64,000 bases of DNA from Cyanobacteria bacterium SZAS-4 (GTDB lineage: Bacteria; Cyanobacteriota; Vampirovibrionia; Obscuribacterales; Obscuribacteraceae): contig JAFEAT010000009.1 in NCBI GenBank assembly GCA_018266255.1, positions 62,001-126,000 on the forward strand, read 5' to 3'. This document shows positions 53,494 to 62,989 of the stretch, in pieces (position 1 is the first letter of the stretch; each line of letters starts with the position of its first letter). Made by a program: the position numbers and the translations under genes. The notes under the pieces were generated by a model that searched no databases, was not told the origin of the DNA, and saw only the letters and a program-made list of their open reading frames with translations.

Positions 53494-53511
53494 TTACTCG
53501 AAATTAGCCAC

Positions 53512-54471
53512 TTAGACTCGGTTGTATATGCGCTTCAAAATGTTGATCGGCGCTTTTTCAGGCAAAACTAGATCTTGCTTGTCGACGATGATCGTCTGCT
53601 CCAGAGCAAACTTCCCTGACAAGACTGAGTGGCTGACCATATCGGTGAAAACAATCCAGGAAGAATTTGGCGGAAATTGCCACAAATCCTTGCGAGTATT
53701 TTCTTGAAACTCGTTATTCTCTTTCAAGAAATTGTGAAAGTCGAGCATCCAACTATCGTAAGGTGAGGTGCCGTTAGCTTTTAGACCAAACATCTTTTTC
53801 ACCGAAGCCAGCGGCGAAGGCGCATCAGGTGTCACTTTGTTCAAGTCACCAGGAACCTTGACGGTCGGCTGAAAAGTTTCAGCGAGTTTTTCGAACGTTT
53901 CAGACGTTCTCCAAACACGATTTTCAGTCGGGTTGATATTGATGAACGTGCGAAGAATTCTGTCACCAAATATGGGGCGCGTCGGAAACGAATCGACATG
54001 CAACAAGTCGTTGCGAGCGCGCAGGCGCATCTTTCTGCCCTTCTCTTCGATCGGTCTGAAGCTGGCAAAATCTATTTTCCAGTTTCGTGCATATGGCGAA
54101 AGAAAGCTCTGCAAAAATCGAATCGACTGTCCGTGAAAATCAGCCATGATGCGTCGCAACTGCTCGGCTTCTTCCTTAGTGGGCGAGTCGAAGCCTGTGA
54201 CTCGATCTTGCTTTGGTCGATAAGCAATATTTTTGTGATAGTCAGCGTCTTTTTGTTTTTGCGCAAGCAAGAAAGCTTTGTCGCTTTCGCTGAATTTGAA
54301 GGGAGATTCGGGGAAATAAATGACGCCACCTTTTTCCAAGAACTGACAGGCGGTCTCGGCGCTGGCTTGGTCTCCTTTGACGGAGATTTTGGAACTACCG
54401 TCGGTCATGAAAACCTGGTAGTCGATGGATGTAGTTGCTGTCATTGATTTACCGATTACTTCTGTTGACAT
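53512..54471 (-). CDS. kdoO: Kdo 3-hydroxylase family protein
   Basis: 319 residues. Fe(II)/2-oxoglutarate dioxygenase of the Kdo hydroxylase family: the HxD facial pair is in LLHVDSFPTRPIFGDRILR, the distal His probably in FTDMVSHSVLSGK, and RVWRTSETF is also typical. KdoO converts Kdo to Ko in LPS. It lies 18 bases upstream of the DUF374 gene on the same strand. Its presence implies Kdo-containing LPS in this organism. Confidence 0.85.
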   Translation of the reverse strand: MSTEVIGKSMTATTSIDYQVFMTDGSSKISVKGDQASAETACQFLEKGGVIYFPESPFKFSESDKAFLLAQKQKDADYHKNIAYRPKQDRVTGFDSPTKEEAEQLRRIMADFHGQSIRFLQSFLSPYARNWKIDFASFRPIEEKGRKMRLRARNDLLHVDSFPTRPIFGDRILRTFININPTENRVWRTSETFEKLAETFQPTVKVPGDLNKVTPDAPSPLASVKKMFGLKANGTSPYDSWMLDFHNFLKENNEFQENTRKDLWQFPPNSSWIVFTDMVSHSVLSGKFALEQTIIVDKQDLVLPEKAPINILKRIYNRV

Positions 54472-54508
54472 CGACGCTGATTAATGAAATCAACCTCTTC
54501 CCGAGTTC

Positions 54509-55042
54509 TCATGACAAGTGCATAAAGGGCGGGAGGGAAAAGACCTCTGTAAGCTTGTTTACGACGTAGTCTGGCTCGCAAGTACCGACGGCGTTGTAAC
54601 CTTGTTGTAAGTATACCGTTCCGATGCCTGCTGCCTTCCCGGCTAAAATATCCTTATAACTGTCGCCTATGATAATCGCTTCATCGCTGCGCAAATGGTA
54701 CTTCTCAAGAAACCCTAAAATCATGCCTGGCTTTGGCTTTCGACACTTGCAGTGGTCGCTGTCATCATGTGTGCAATGAAAAATTTCTGTGAACTTAAAT
54801 CGCGAATTCATTACGTCGACAATTAGAGCCAGGTCGTCTTCTTTAGTGCCTCCACGGCTGACGTCAGGTTGATTGGAGACGACAAAAACGGTTAGTGAAG
54901 TAGATTCAAGACGCTTATAGAATTCAATGAAATCAGGGCGAATGACAAATTCAGCGGTGGTTCTGGGTGAAGAAACAACCCCATCACGCATCACAATTTC
55001 GTTTATGATGCCGTCTCGATCTAGAAAAAGTGTTTTGAGCAT
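54509..55042 (-). CDS. gmhB: D,D-heptose 1,7-bisphosphate phosphatase
   Basis: 177 residues of the HAD-IIIA family: FLDRDGIINE (nucleophile Asp and acid/base Asp), VSNQPDVSRG, the zinc-binding Cys/His set in CTHDDSDHCKCRKPKPGM, and GDSYKDILAGKAAG. It dephosphorylates C7 of heptose 1,7-bisphosphate, between HddA and HddC action. GmhA (isomerase) is not in the window. Divergent from the YfhO-like gene. Confidence 0.88.
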   Translation of the reverse strand: MLKTLFLDRDGIINEIVMRDGVVSSPRTTAEFVIRPDFIEFYKRLESTSLTVFVVSNQPDVSRGGTKEDDLALIVDVMNSRFKFTEIFHCTHDDSDHCKCRKPKPGMILGFLEKYHLRSDEAIIIGDSYKDILAGKAAGIGTVYLQQGYNAVGTCEPDYVVNKLTEVFSLPPFMHLS

Positions 55043-55088
55043 CGGTCACCAGCACTAGCGCAAGCAATATCCCAGGAGATCATACAGC

Positions 55089-58000
55089 GTGTCGGACAGG
55101 CTAAAGCAATATATTCAGCCTGAAACATGGCTGCCTTGCCTGTTTTTGCTCGTGCTGTTGAATGTCTTGTTTTTTCCGGTGCTCTGGGGACAAAAGACAC
55201 TGATACACAGCAGTGGTGACGCTCCAAGCATCATGCCTTACGGCGCTTACGAACAGAACAAGGCGATTAGACAAAACCAGCGATCAAACGACGATGGCGC
55301 CCCTGCTTGGTTTTCGGAGCCCGGATATGCGCTTTTGAACATTGACTACTGCAAACTTGCGATTCCCCCATTGTGGAATCCATACAACGGTTTTGGCGCG
55401 CCGATTCTGGCAAATATGCAATCGCAACCGTTCAATCCACTCATTCTGTTTGCATGTTTGAGCCCAAGCCCCAAAAGTGACGACCTCTTCGTTCTGGCGC
55501 GGCTGCTGTTGGCCGGCATTCTGACCCATTTTTACTTGAAACGATTCGTCGGCTCATATGGTTCTATATTCGGTGCTACGGCATTCATGCTGACCGGATA
55601 CTTCCTGATTTTCATCAACATGCCAGAGATAGGCGTCTCAGCGTGGATGCCTGGTTTGTTTCTTGGACTGGAGCTCCTGGCAGAAACCATCTCCTTCAAC
55701 AGAGTGGTGCTCAGTGGCTTCTTCACCGCAATGATTCTGTTAGGAGGGATGCCAGAAGTTGCGTTTCTCGAATTATTCACGGGTGGAATTTACTTCCTGG
55801 CTAGAGTGCTTGTTTGCAAATCTGACTGGAAAATCAGGAATCGATTCTTTCTAGCTTACGCACTGAGTTGCGCAATCGGCCTGGCATTCGCGGCTCCGCA
55901 AATTCTGCCATTTCTAGAGTATATTCGCGAATCATCTAACACACACGTAGGCACAATTGGAGCCGGTGGTGCAGCCGGACCCGGGTCAGTAATTCACCAG
56001 AATTTTCCAGCGCATTTTCTCAACTATCTAACTCCACTGATCTATGGACCTCTGGGAGACGCGAAAGTCAAGCCGGGGTTTGGATACGACGGATTCAACG
56101 GCAGCTGGGGAGTACTGGCTTTTGCGTTTGCACTAGCTGCACCAGTGAAAGCACTGACCAGTCATTTTCAAAAAGACCTGGATAAATCGGTATCGAGAGT
56201 GGTGCCTGTCATATACTTTTTCATCGGCACGCTTTTTATTCTGCTCGGTAAAACGTTCGGAATGCCCGTGGTGAGCTTACTTGGCACGCTGCCGCTCTTT
56301 AAGCTGGTGGTCTTCTGGAAGTACAGCGAGCCAATAATCGGATTTGCGATTGCATCTCTGGCCGGCATTGGTTTCGATTTCGTCGCTACGGGAAAGCTCG
56401 GAAAACGCTGGCTCACACTAAGTTTTGTTCTCGCAACAGGAATACTCACATCAGTCGCGCTTTTCGACAAGCGATTCATCTGGGGAGACCATGCAGTGCA
56501 CATGGTCTTCAACAAAAGTTTGACCATTGCCATTGCATTCATTTTGGTAGGGTTTGCTGTCAGCTACCTGGCGCTTTCCAAGCCGTCTTTGAGATTGAAA
56601 TCTTGCCGACTGCTATTGCTTCTGCTTTGTGCAGAGCTGTCGATGAGCTTTCTATTGCCTACGTTCTACTGGTTTCATCAACTGGCAGGAAAAACTGCTG
56701 ACCCGTACAGAGGCGCACCATACATATCATTTCTGCAATCTCATTTAACTGAGCAAGACCGAGTCATGGGCTTTGATTTCGTTCTCATGCCAAATTGGTC
56801 GAGCGCCTTTCAGATCAGGGACATTCGCAACTTAGACGCAATGTATCCTGCTCGATATTTAGCTTTTGTGCGCAACTTTTGTACAGATAAAGAGCCGACA
56901 GAGCTGGCGGATCTCAATCTAACTACGCGCTTCCACGGCTTCGAGAGAGTGGTAGATCCGCTGTTCTCCGACGCCGATCCAACCACACTCAACCGTCTGT
57001 GGCTCTTATCTTCTGTAAGATATTTTTTGGCTACGCGCAACCATTTTGTGGGACAACCGCCTGAGATCATTCGCGAAGTGTTAAGTCGAGCAGGAGATAG
57101 AGACACGCATTTACTGCGGCTCGATGCATTCACAATCGATGGACAGACGAAGCACGTGCTGTTTCAACACCCCACGGACGCCACTACACCACCGAACGAA
57201 GTGGATTACGTCTGTACGGTTAGTAACGACAACCCTTTTCTGAATTTTTCTGTTGCAATAGACCCCCGCGTTCGTGACATCACAGATGGTGATGGGATGA
57301 TATTTTCAATTCACGCATTGTCAGACAAAACAGACGACAAGGTATTCACCAAGAACGTCGAGCCCAAGCGCAATGATGCCGATAGACACTGGGTTCCAGA
57401 ATCAGTAAACCTATCCAAATATGCAGGCAAACAGATCAAGTTAGTCTTCAAAGTTGACCCAGGAGTTAAACAAAACACTTCTGGCGATTGGGGTGGATGG
57501 GCCGACCTTCAATTCAGTGCAACAAAAACTTCGCCTGCTCAAGCGGCATTAAGTAACCCGCCAAAACTGGCTTACGATGCCGAAGTCCAGATTTACGAGA
57601 ATGCCGAAAGATTGCCTCGCGCATCTATGTTTTACAACTTCGCTTTAGCGAAAACCGACGAAGAAGCATTGGAGCAACTCAAATCAGAGAAGTTCAATCC
57701 CAAATCAACGGTTGTTCTAGCCGCCGATGGACTGGAATCGGCAGTGCTTCCAAAACCAATCCCAGAGGAAAATCTCCAGGCACAAACAATTTCGAAAGAC
57801 TCGCCGCTCGCTATAAAAATCGCAGTCGATGCAAAGCATGATGGAGTTTTCATGCTCAACGACCAGTATTATCCAGGTTGGAAGGTGTACGTAGACGGAA
57901 AAGAACAGGCAATTCTACGCGCTGACTACCTTTTCAGAGGCGTCTTGCTCAAGGAAGGTCATCACGAAGTTGTTTTCAAATATGAACCGCTCTCATTCCA

Positions 58001-58100
58001 TCTGGGTGCCTGCCTCTGCGCGTTTGCAACGTTCACGCTATCTGCGTTCGCATTCTTCATCGGGCGCCGCAAATTTCCCAAGCTCGGAGGCAAGACTTGA
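55089..58100 (+). CDS. YfhO-like polytopic membrane protein
   Basis: 1003 residues from GTG, with AGGAGA upstream. About 12 hydrophobic helices in the first 500 residues, then a large extracytoplasmic region and a final helix near residue 980. The YfhO signature is near the C-terminus: NDQYYPGWKVYVDGKEQAIL...YLFRGVLLKEGHHEVVFKY. Family members are GT-C-like and linked to glycosylation of lipoteichoic acid or other surface lipids in firmicutes. Here it probably serves surface-glycan assembly with the next gene, a GT4 transferase. Confidence 0.8.
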   Translation: MSDRLKQYIQPETWLPCLFLLVLLNVLFFPVLWGQKTLIHSSGDAPSIMPYGAYEQNKAIRQNQRSNDDGAPAWFSEPGYALLNIDYCKLAIPPLWNPYNGFGAPILANMQSQPFNPLILFACLSPSPKSDDLFVLARLLLAGILTHFYLKRFVGSYGSIFGATAFMLTGYFLIFINMPEIGVSAWMPGLFLGLELLAETISFNRVVLSGFFTAMILLGGMPEVAFLELFTGGIYFLARVLVCKSDWKIRNRFFLAYALSCAIGLAFAAPQILPFLEYIRESSNTHVGTIGAGGAAGPGSVIHQNFPAHFLNYLTPLIYGPLGDAKVKPGFGYDGFNGSWGVLAFAFALAAPVKALTSHFQKDLDKSVSRVVPVIYFFIGTLFILLGKTFGMPVVSLLGTLPLFKLVVFWKYSEPIIGFAIASLAGIGFDFVATGKLGKRWLTLSFVLATGILTSVALFDKRFIWGDHAVHMVFNKSLTIAIAFILVGFAVSYLALSKPSLRLKSCRLLLLLLCAELSMSFLLPTFYWFHQLAGKTADPYRGAPYISFLQSHLTEQDRVMGFDFVLMPNWSSAFQIRDIRNLDAMYPARYLAFVRNFCTDKEPTELADLNLTTRFHGFERVVDPLFSDADPTTLNRLWLLSSVRYFLATRNHFVGQPPEIIREVLSRAGDRDTHLLRLDAFTIDGQTKHVLFQHPTDATTPPNEVDYVCTVSNDNPFLNFSVAIDPRVRDITDGDGMIFSIHALSDKTDDKVFTKNVEPKRNDADRHWVPESVNLSKYAGKQIKLVFKVDPGVKQNTSGDWGGWADLQFSATKTSPAQAALSNPPKLAYDAEVQIYENAERLPRASMFYNFALAKTDEEALEQLKSEKFNPKSTVVLAADGLESAVLPKPIPEENLQAQTISKDSPLAIKIAVDAKHDGVFMLNDQYYPGWKVYVDGKEQAILRADYLFRGVLLKEGHHEVVFKYEPLSFHLGACLCAFATFTLSAFAFFIGRRKFPKLGGKT

Positions 58101-58134
58101 GTATATGGCACATGTTCAGTAAGCTTGTGCGGTT

Positions 58135-59595
58135 ATGAGTCAAACATCAAGCGCTTCCACCCTGGTCTCGATAAATCCCGGCATAAATGTCGCCGGTTAC
58201 CTCACTTCAGAGTCTGGAGTGGCTGAAGGAGCTCGGGGATACGTCAAAGCCCTGCAACATTTGAATTACAACATAGCGCTGAATAACTTCGAGGTTGCGG
58301 CAAGCAGGAAAGAAGATAAGACTTTCACGACCTTCGCGTCGAACAATCCGCACCCAATCAACTTAGTTTGCGTCAACGCAGACCAGCTGCCAGCTTTCAT
58401 TCAACAGTTCGGCGAAAATTATTTCAAAGACAAATACAACATCGCGGTCTGGTGGTGGGAAATGCCAGAATTTCCCGAAGAATGGTGGGAGCACTTTAAC
58501 CACTTCGACGAAATTTGGGTAGGCAGCTCGTTCATCCAACGCGCATTGGCAAATGTATCTCCAGTGCCGATTGTAGTCGTTCAACCGGTTGTTGAGCCCA
58601 AGGCATTTTCAGTCGATCGTGCCCGTTTCGATCTGCCAGAGAACGAGTTTTTATTTCTCTGTGTATTCGATTTTTTCAGCGGCTTCGAACGAAAAAATCC
58701 GCTAGCGACTATCGATGCGTTCAAACAAGCATTCTCACCAAACGAGCCAGTCAGGCTAGTTTTGAAGTGCATCAACGGTGATAAAAACCAAAAACTTTTG
58801 GATGAACTGAAGCAGCGAGCAGACGGATTGAAGGTGACGATTTTGGATCGCTATCTCTCACCAGAAGACAATCAACTGCTCAGCAACTCCTGCGACGCGT
58901 ACGTGTCACTGCATCGCGCAGAAGGGCTTGGATTCCCAATTGCGGAGGCAATGCTGAACAAGAAGCCTGTGGTTATTACAGGATGGTCCGGCAACATGGA
59001 TTTCAACTCGATCTCGAATTCATATCTTGTGTCCTACGAACTGATTGCCAATCAAATTCAAGTGGGACCATACAGAGTTGCTGACACGTGGGCAGATGCC
59101 AACCCAGCGCACGCCGCACAGCAAATGCGTTTGCTCTACACCGACGCAACGAACAGAGAAAAAATAGTAGCCAATGCATTCAAATCAGCATCGGATTATT
59201 TTTCTAGAGACACTGTCGCGCAAATCATTCAAACAAGACTGACTGCGGTTGCGGCGTTTAACCGCCCAGCGACGGAACCTCCGATAGAATCAAAAATTTG
59301 CCATGTTGATACGCTGACAGAGCAGCGTCTCAAAATAATCGAGACAGGAGAAGACCCAGCCGATTCGAATCCTTCAAAATCACGAATTCGCAAAGTGATG
59401 ATGAATTTAGTGGAGAAGAGCGGCTATCTGAATCGCATTTACAGCGCGCTTTTCCGCAAGCTCTTTGTTGATTCTTCCAAAATTCAAACCAAAGTGGAGC
59501 TGATTGACTCACGCACTCGCCATGCTGTGGCTGATGCTGATAGACGAATTGCTATTCTGGAAAAACGCATGGACGAATTAAAGCCTAAAGATTGA
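58135..59595 (+). CDS. GT4-family glycosyltransferase
   Basis: 486 residues. N-terminal GINVAGYLTSESGVAEGARGYV (acceptor-side Rossmann domain), VWWWEMPEFPEEWWEHF, and the C-terminal donor site HRAEGLGFPIAEAMLNKKPVVITGWSGNMDF with the E-x7-E pattern of GT4. Residues 430-486 are a charged, probably coiled-coil tail. 34 bases after the YfhO-like gene, same strand. Likely adds a sugar to a surface polymer. Confidence 0.85.
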   Translation: MSQTSSASTLVSINPGINVAGYLTSESGVAEGARGYVKALQHLNYNIALNNFEVAASRKEDKTFTTFASNNPHPINLVCVNADQLPAFIQQFGENYFKDKYNIAVWWWEMPEFPEEWWEHFNHFDEIWVGSSFIQRALANVSPVPIVVVQPVVEPKAFSVDRARFDLPENEFLFLCVFDFFSGFERKNPLATIDAFKQAFSPNEPVRLVLKCINGDKNQKLLDELKQRADGLKVTILDRYLSPEDNQLLSNSCDAYVSLHRAEGLGFPIAEAMLNKKPVVITGWSGNMDFNSISNSYLVSYELIANQIQVGPYRVADTWADANPAHAAQQMRLLYTDATNREKIVANAFKSASDYFSRDTVAQIIQTRLTAVAAFNRPATEPPIESKICHVDTLTEQRLKIIETGEDPADSNPSKSRIRKVMMNLVEKSGYLNRIYSALFRKLFVDSSKIQTKVELIDSRTRHAVADADRRIAILEKRMDELKPKD

Positions 59596-59624
59596 TTTAG
59601 CGCATTCTGGAGCTGAGGTTGCTA

Positions 59625-60161
59625 ATGACAGATACGTACGAATCATTCATAGGTCCAATCGATCCTGGTTTCGTTAAATCGGTACCTCCTGAAAGTCAAA
59701 AAATTTACCGCGAACTAGGCGAAAAAATGGCCCAAGACGAATGTTGGGTCACGTTTACGATTAGACATCCAAGCAAAGATTCGGCAAAATTATCAGAACT
59801 ACTTGAGCTAGAGCCCGACTGTGCGCTTGAAGATGGTGACACCATCTACAAATCTGATCGCCACCACATAAAACAGACCGGGTCTAGCTGGAGCTACGAA
59901 CTGTACCATCGAGGTCACTATCCATCAGCGGAACACCTGTTATCGACACTGTTGGACGACATCGAGGGTAGGCTGCCAACGCTGCGTCGCCTTCAAAGTG
60001 AAGGAGCAAGGATGAAAATCAAACTTGAATTCGATCAGCGTTCACATCTAGCATGCCTGCAACTTACACCCGAAGTACTAATCAGGTTATCTCAATTGCG
60101 CATGAATTTTGAAGTTCTTGCGAAGCTACCTGTCGACGAGAAAAAAGAAGAGGACAACTGA
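59625..60161 (+). CDS. DUF4279-like protein
   Basis: 178 residues from the ATG at 59625, with GAGG six bases upstream. The segment CWVTFTIRHPSKDSAKLSELLELEPDCALEDG...SSWSYELYHRG, with LLSTLLDDIEGRLPTLRRL downstream, fits DUF4279, a small alpha/beta family often found near toxin-immunity and mobile regions. Role unknown. It is the last intact gene before the IS21 element. Confidence 0.7.
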   Translation: MTDTYESFIGPIDPGFVKSVPPESQKIYRELGEKMAQDECWVTFTIRHPSKDSAKLSELLELEPDCALEDGDTIYKSDRHHIKQTGSSWSYELYHRGHYPSAEHLLSTLLDDIEGRLPTLRRLQSEGARMKIKLEFDQRSHLACLQLTPEVLIRLSQLRMNFEVLAKLPVDEKKEEDN

Positions 60162-60400
60162 TAGAAATTTTTGACAGAAGGAATTGAGAACGACCGGCTC
60201 AATTTAATACTGTAAGTTTCAAGCTGCTCTCGGTCGAGGTTGAGCAACGACACTTAGAAAATCGCACAAATCGGATGCGACAGCTTACGCAGTTGCGATG
60301 CTGGAGTTCACAGGTAGACTTAAATAGCTTGGAGTCGGGCGGGTTGCTGGAAATATGTGCAGGGGAGATTGGTAGAGTGTACGTGATTGAAAATACGATG

Positions 60401-60407
60401 ACCGTAA
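60401..60407. repeat. Target-site duplication, left copy
   Basis: ACCGTAA directly abuts the left end of the IS element; the same seven bases follow its right end at 62813-62819. IS21-family elements duplicate 4-8 bases. Confidence 0.85.
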
Positions 60408-60413
60408 TGTTTT

Positions 60414-60457
60414 TGGCAAGCGAAATTTGATCAACTGTGGCAAACGAAAATTGAGCA
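60414..60457. repeat. IS21 left-end paired 20-bp repeats
   Basis: TGGCAAGCGAAATTTGATCA (60414-60433) and TGGCAAACGAAAATTGAGCA (60438-60457), spaced 24 bases; probable IstA binding sites. Their counterparts lie inverted at the right end. Confidence 0.85.
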
Positions 60458-60486
60458 GGTTTAGATTTTCTGACATGTTCCTTTCC

Positions 60487-61248
60487 TCAAGCAGCATCAG
60501 TTGATTTTTTCTTTTTGCGAACACTTTCTTTGAATCTGTAGCTGTCACCATTCATCGGCACGATGTGACAACGATGCACCAAACGATCGAGAAGAGCGTT
60601 TGTGAGCTGCTGGGTGCCAAACACGCTAGTCCAGTCTTTAAACTCCAGGTTAGTTGTGATGATCGTCGAGCAGCGTTCGTAGCGCGAGCTGATCACCTGG
60701 AACAACAGATTTCCACCATCTTGTTTGCAGTCTGTCATTCCAAGTTCATCGAGAACAAGCAGATCGTATTTCGCCAATTGTTGCTGTAAGCGCAAGACCT
60801 GGCGCGCGTCCCGAGCCTCAAGTAGTTGGTGCACAAGTTCCGCAACGCTGTAGAAACGAACTTTCTTGCCTTCTGTGCATGCCTGCACTCCAAGGGCTAC
60901 CGCTAAGTGAGTTTTCCCAGTCCCGTGTCCACCAAGCAGCACTACGTTTTCCGCGGCATCGAGATATTGACCTTTGAACAATTGCAACATAATGCTTTTG
61001 TCCAAAGTTGGTATTTCGTCGAATCGAAATTGGTCCAACGTTTTTAACGATGGAAACCGCGCTCTGAACAACCGGTCCTTGCGCGTGTTTTCCTCACGCG
61101 ATTGAATTTCTTGCTCAAATAGACAGCAGAGAAATTCCTGCTAGCTAACTTTGTTCTGTTCAGCTTCTCGTGCAACTCGGTCATAGTTTCTACCGACAGT
61201 CGGAAGTCGCAGTCTCTTTGTGTACTGCTCAAGCAATGTGCTGTTCAT
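60487..61248 (-). pseudogene. istB: IS21 helper ATPase IstB, interrupted by an amber codon
   Basis: The full frame from the ATG at 61248 is 253 codons, the usual IstB length, preceded by TAGGAG. Codon 36 is TAG (61141-61143), between NKVS and QEFLCCLFEQEI, so the gene is broken in the N-terminal domain. The rest is intact: Walker A GGHGTGKTHLA, Walker B LLVLDELGM, sensor IITTNLEFKDW and the C-terminal RLVHRCHIVPMNGDSYR. IstB is the AAA+ partner of the transposase. A shorter product could begin at TTG 61071 but would lack the IstA-interacting domain. Sequencing error is the alternative. Confidence 0.85.
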
Positions 61249-62733
61249 TTTCAATGACTCCTAAAAGTGTTTGATAAATGGCTGTGTTAAACATCTCCAC
61301 CGAATAACTAGACAACGACGGATGTTCAGTGAGCTCCAAGGACTCGGTGGGTTCGCGCTCTTCACAGTCTGTTGTCCATAGCGACAGTGCGCTCGGAGCA
61401 ATCGAACGAAATCTCTGCCGCCCTGGGAAGCGCCACGTTGTTCAACAACACAGTCATAAAACTTCCAGTATTCATCTGGCAGTTTAGCCATTTTTACTGG
61501 TTTCGCAAATGGCACTGCGTGCGGCTTTCGCTCCAGCTGTTCTAAGTAGTGCTCGATTTTTAAACAATATTTGTCTCTAGAATATTCGCGCTGATGCTCA
61601 GCCACAATTTCTTGCCCGCAAGCGATGACAACCTTTTCAAAGTAGGCTCGTATTCGAAGCGGTTTTCCTAACGCCTTGGTTGGCACCGAATAGCGGTTGT
61701 TTTCGAACGCGATAGTTTGATAGGTGTCTGCAATCGAACTCCCGCGCGGTACTCCGGCATCGAACTTTCTTTTCGGCAACGAAAGTAGTTTGCCGCGTTC
61801 CAACTCAAACGCTTCATCGATTGATAAAGTTTGACCCGCTACAATTCGCTTACCGTCGGCATTACATCGATTCCAAATGATCGCATTCAACTCATCAATC
61901 GAAGCGACTTGCGGCACCGGCACCATCCAGTTCCGTCTGCTGAATCCGATTCCGCTCTCAACACCTCCCTTCTCATGCGCGCCTTCAATGCCGGGCTTGC
62001 AAAAATTGACGGCAAATGCGTAAAACCCCTGGAGTTCTAGGAATTTTTTAGTCAGTTTTCTCTCTTTGCCTTTTCCGACCTTGATCACGGCCAATCCAAG
62101 ATTGTCATACGTGAGTCTGTTTGGCACTCCGCCAAAGTACACGAATGCTCGCAAGTGCGCTTCTAAAAATGACTCCGTGTTCGCTGCCGGCACGAACATG
62201 CAAAATTTCTTGCGTGAATAGTTCAATCGCATCTCGAAACCATACAGCTTTGTGCGCACGCCAGCGACGTCAACGTACGACTCTCCGAAGTCAACTTGCG
62301 CATCCATACCTGGAGCAAATTCCAGCGGCAGTGTCGCCGTCTGAAGAGGTTGGTGGCGGATATTCGCCACTAAACTGCGAATAGTACGCTCGGAGCCATC
62401 GTACCCATGCTCTTCCACCAATCGCGAAAAAACACGTCTTGCGGTATGCTTTTGCTTGCGGGGTGCGTTTCGGTCTTCCGCTAAGATGTCCCGAACGTGC
62501 TCCTCCCACTTGCTCAAAATTGGTTTGCCACGCGGCTTGACTGTTCGGTATCTGGGCGCTTCAGGATTCGCCAGATACTTAGCGACCGTATTGCGTGAAA
62601 TTCCAAACTCCCTCGCCAGCCAGCTTTTAGACTTTCCTTGCCTCAGGTGTAAAAGCCGAATTGACACCCACGTGTCTTGATCGATCATTTGCGCCGTCGC
62701 TTTTCTAGACCCCGATGTTCGGGGTTTAGACAT
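61229..62733 (-). pseudogene. istA: IS21 transposase IstA, probable 3' frameshift
   Basis: Start at the ATG at 62733 (MSKPRTSG) or 62688 (MIDQDTWVSIR). N-terminal helix-turn-helix KSWLAREFGISRNTVAKYL, then a DDE/RNase H-like core with AQVDFGESYVDV, VPNRLTYDNLGLAV and the Glu region GAHEKGGVESGIGFSRRN. Near 61353-61357 the reading appears to lose one base: the present frame ends in a non-native tail at 61261. The neighbouring frame gives EPTESLELTEHPSLSSYS... and stops at 61229, overlapping the istB start as is usual in IS21. The transposase core itself is uninterrupted. Confidence 0.7.
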
Positions 62734-62753
62734 TATCGGCGGTGCTACCAAAC

Positions 62754-62806
62754 TGCTCAATATTCGATTGCCATTTTCGAAGTATCTGCTCAGTTTTAGT
62801 TTGCCA
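62754..62806. repeat. IS21 right-end paired 20-bp repeats
   Basis: TGCTCAATATTCGATTGCCA (62754-62773) and TGCTCAGTTTTAGTTTGCCA (62787-62806) are inverted relatives of the left-end sites. Confidence 0.85.
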
Positions 62807-62812
62807 TCAACA

Positions 62813-62819
62813 ACCGTAA
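62813..62819. repeat. Target-site duplication, right copy
   Basis: ACCGTAA, identical to 60401-60407, marks the insertion site and shows that the element arrived by transposition, with both ends still intact. Confidence 0.85.
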
Positions 62820-62989
62820 ATGTCCAATCGAGGCAGCTGTCTAATTTTCCAAACGGACCTCTTTGTTGGGAGCACGTCAAATTGGCGTTGACGCATGCAG
62901 CTTTCTTGGTAGAAAATCTACCCGAGAGTTCAGTTCACCCCAAGAAATTCAGTTCAACCTAAGAATGTCAACTAAGTGGAGCTCAACCA

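Larger units (their letters stand above)
60408..62812 (-). mobile_element. IS21-family insertion sequence, 2405 bp, degraded
   Basis: The element runs from TGTTTTTGGCAA on the left to the complement of TGTTGATGGCAA on the right. It is flanked by the 7-bp duplication ACCGTAA and carries two 20-bp repeats at each end, as in IS21, whose ends hold multiple transposase sites. istA and istB are both present, in the usual order and on the minus strand, but each has one lesion. Both flanks are intergenic. A short open frame across the repaired target site has no recognisable features. Confidence 0.93.

Noticed and set aside
60162..62962. A gene disrupted by the IS21 element
   Set aside because: After removing the element and one target copy, a minus-strand frame of about 90 codons crosses the junction, but it is Ser/Cys/Arg-rich with no recognisable domain or ribosome site, so the target is best called intergenic.
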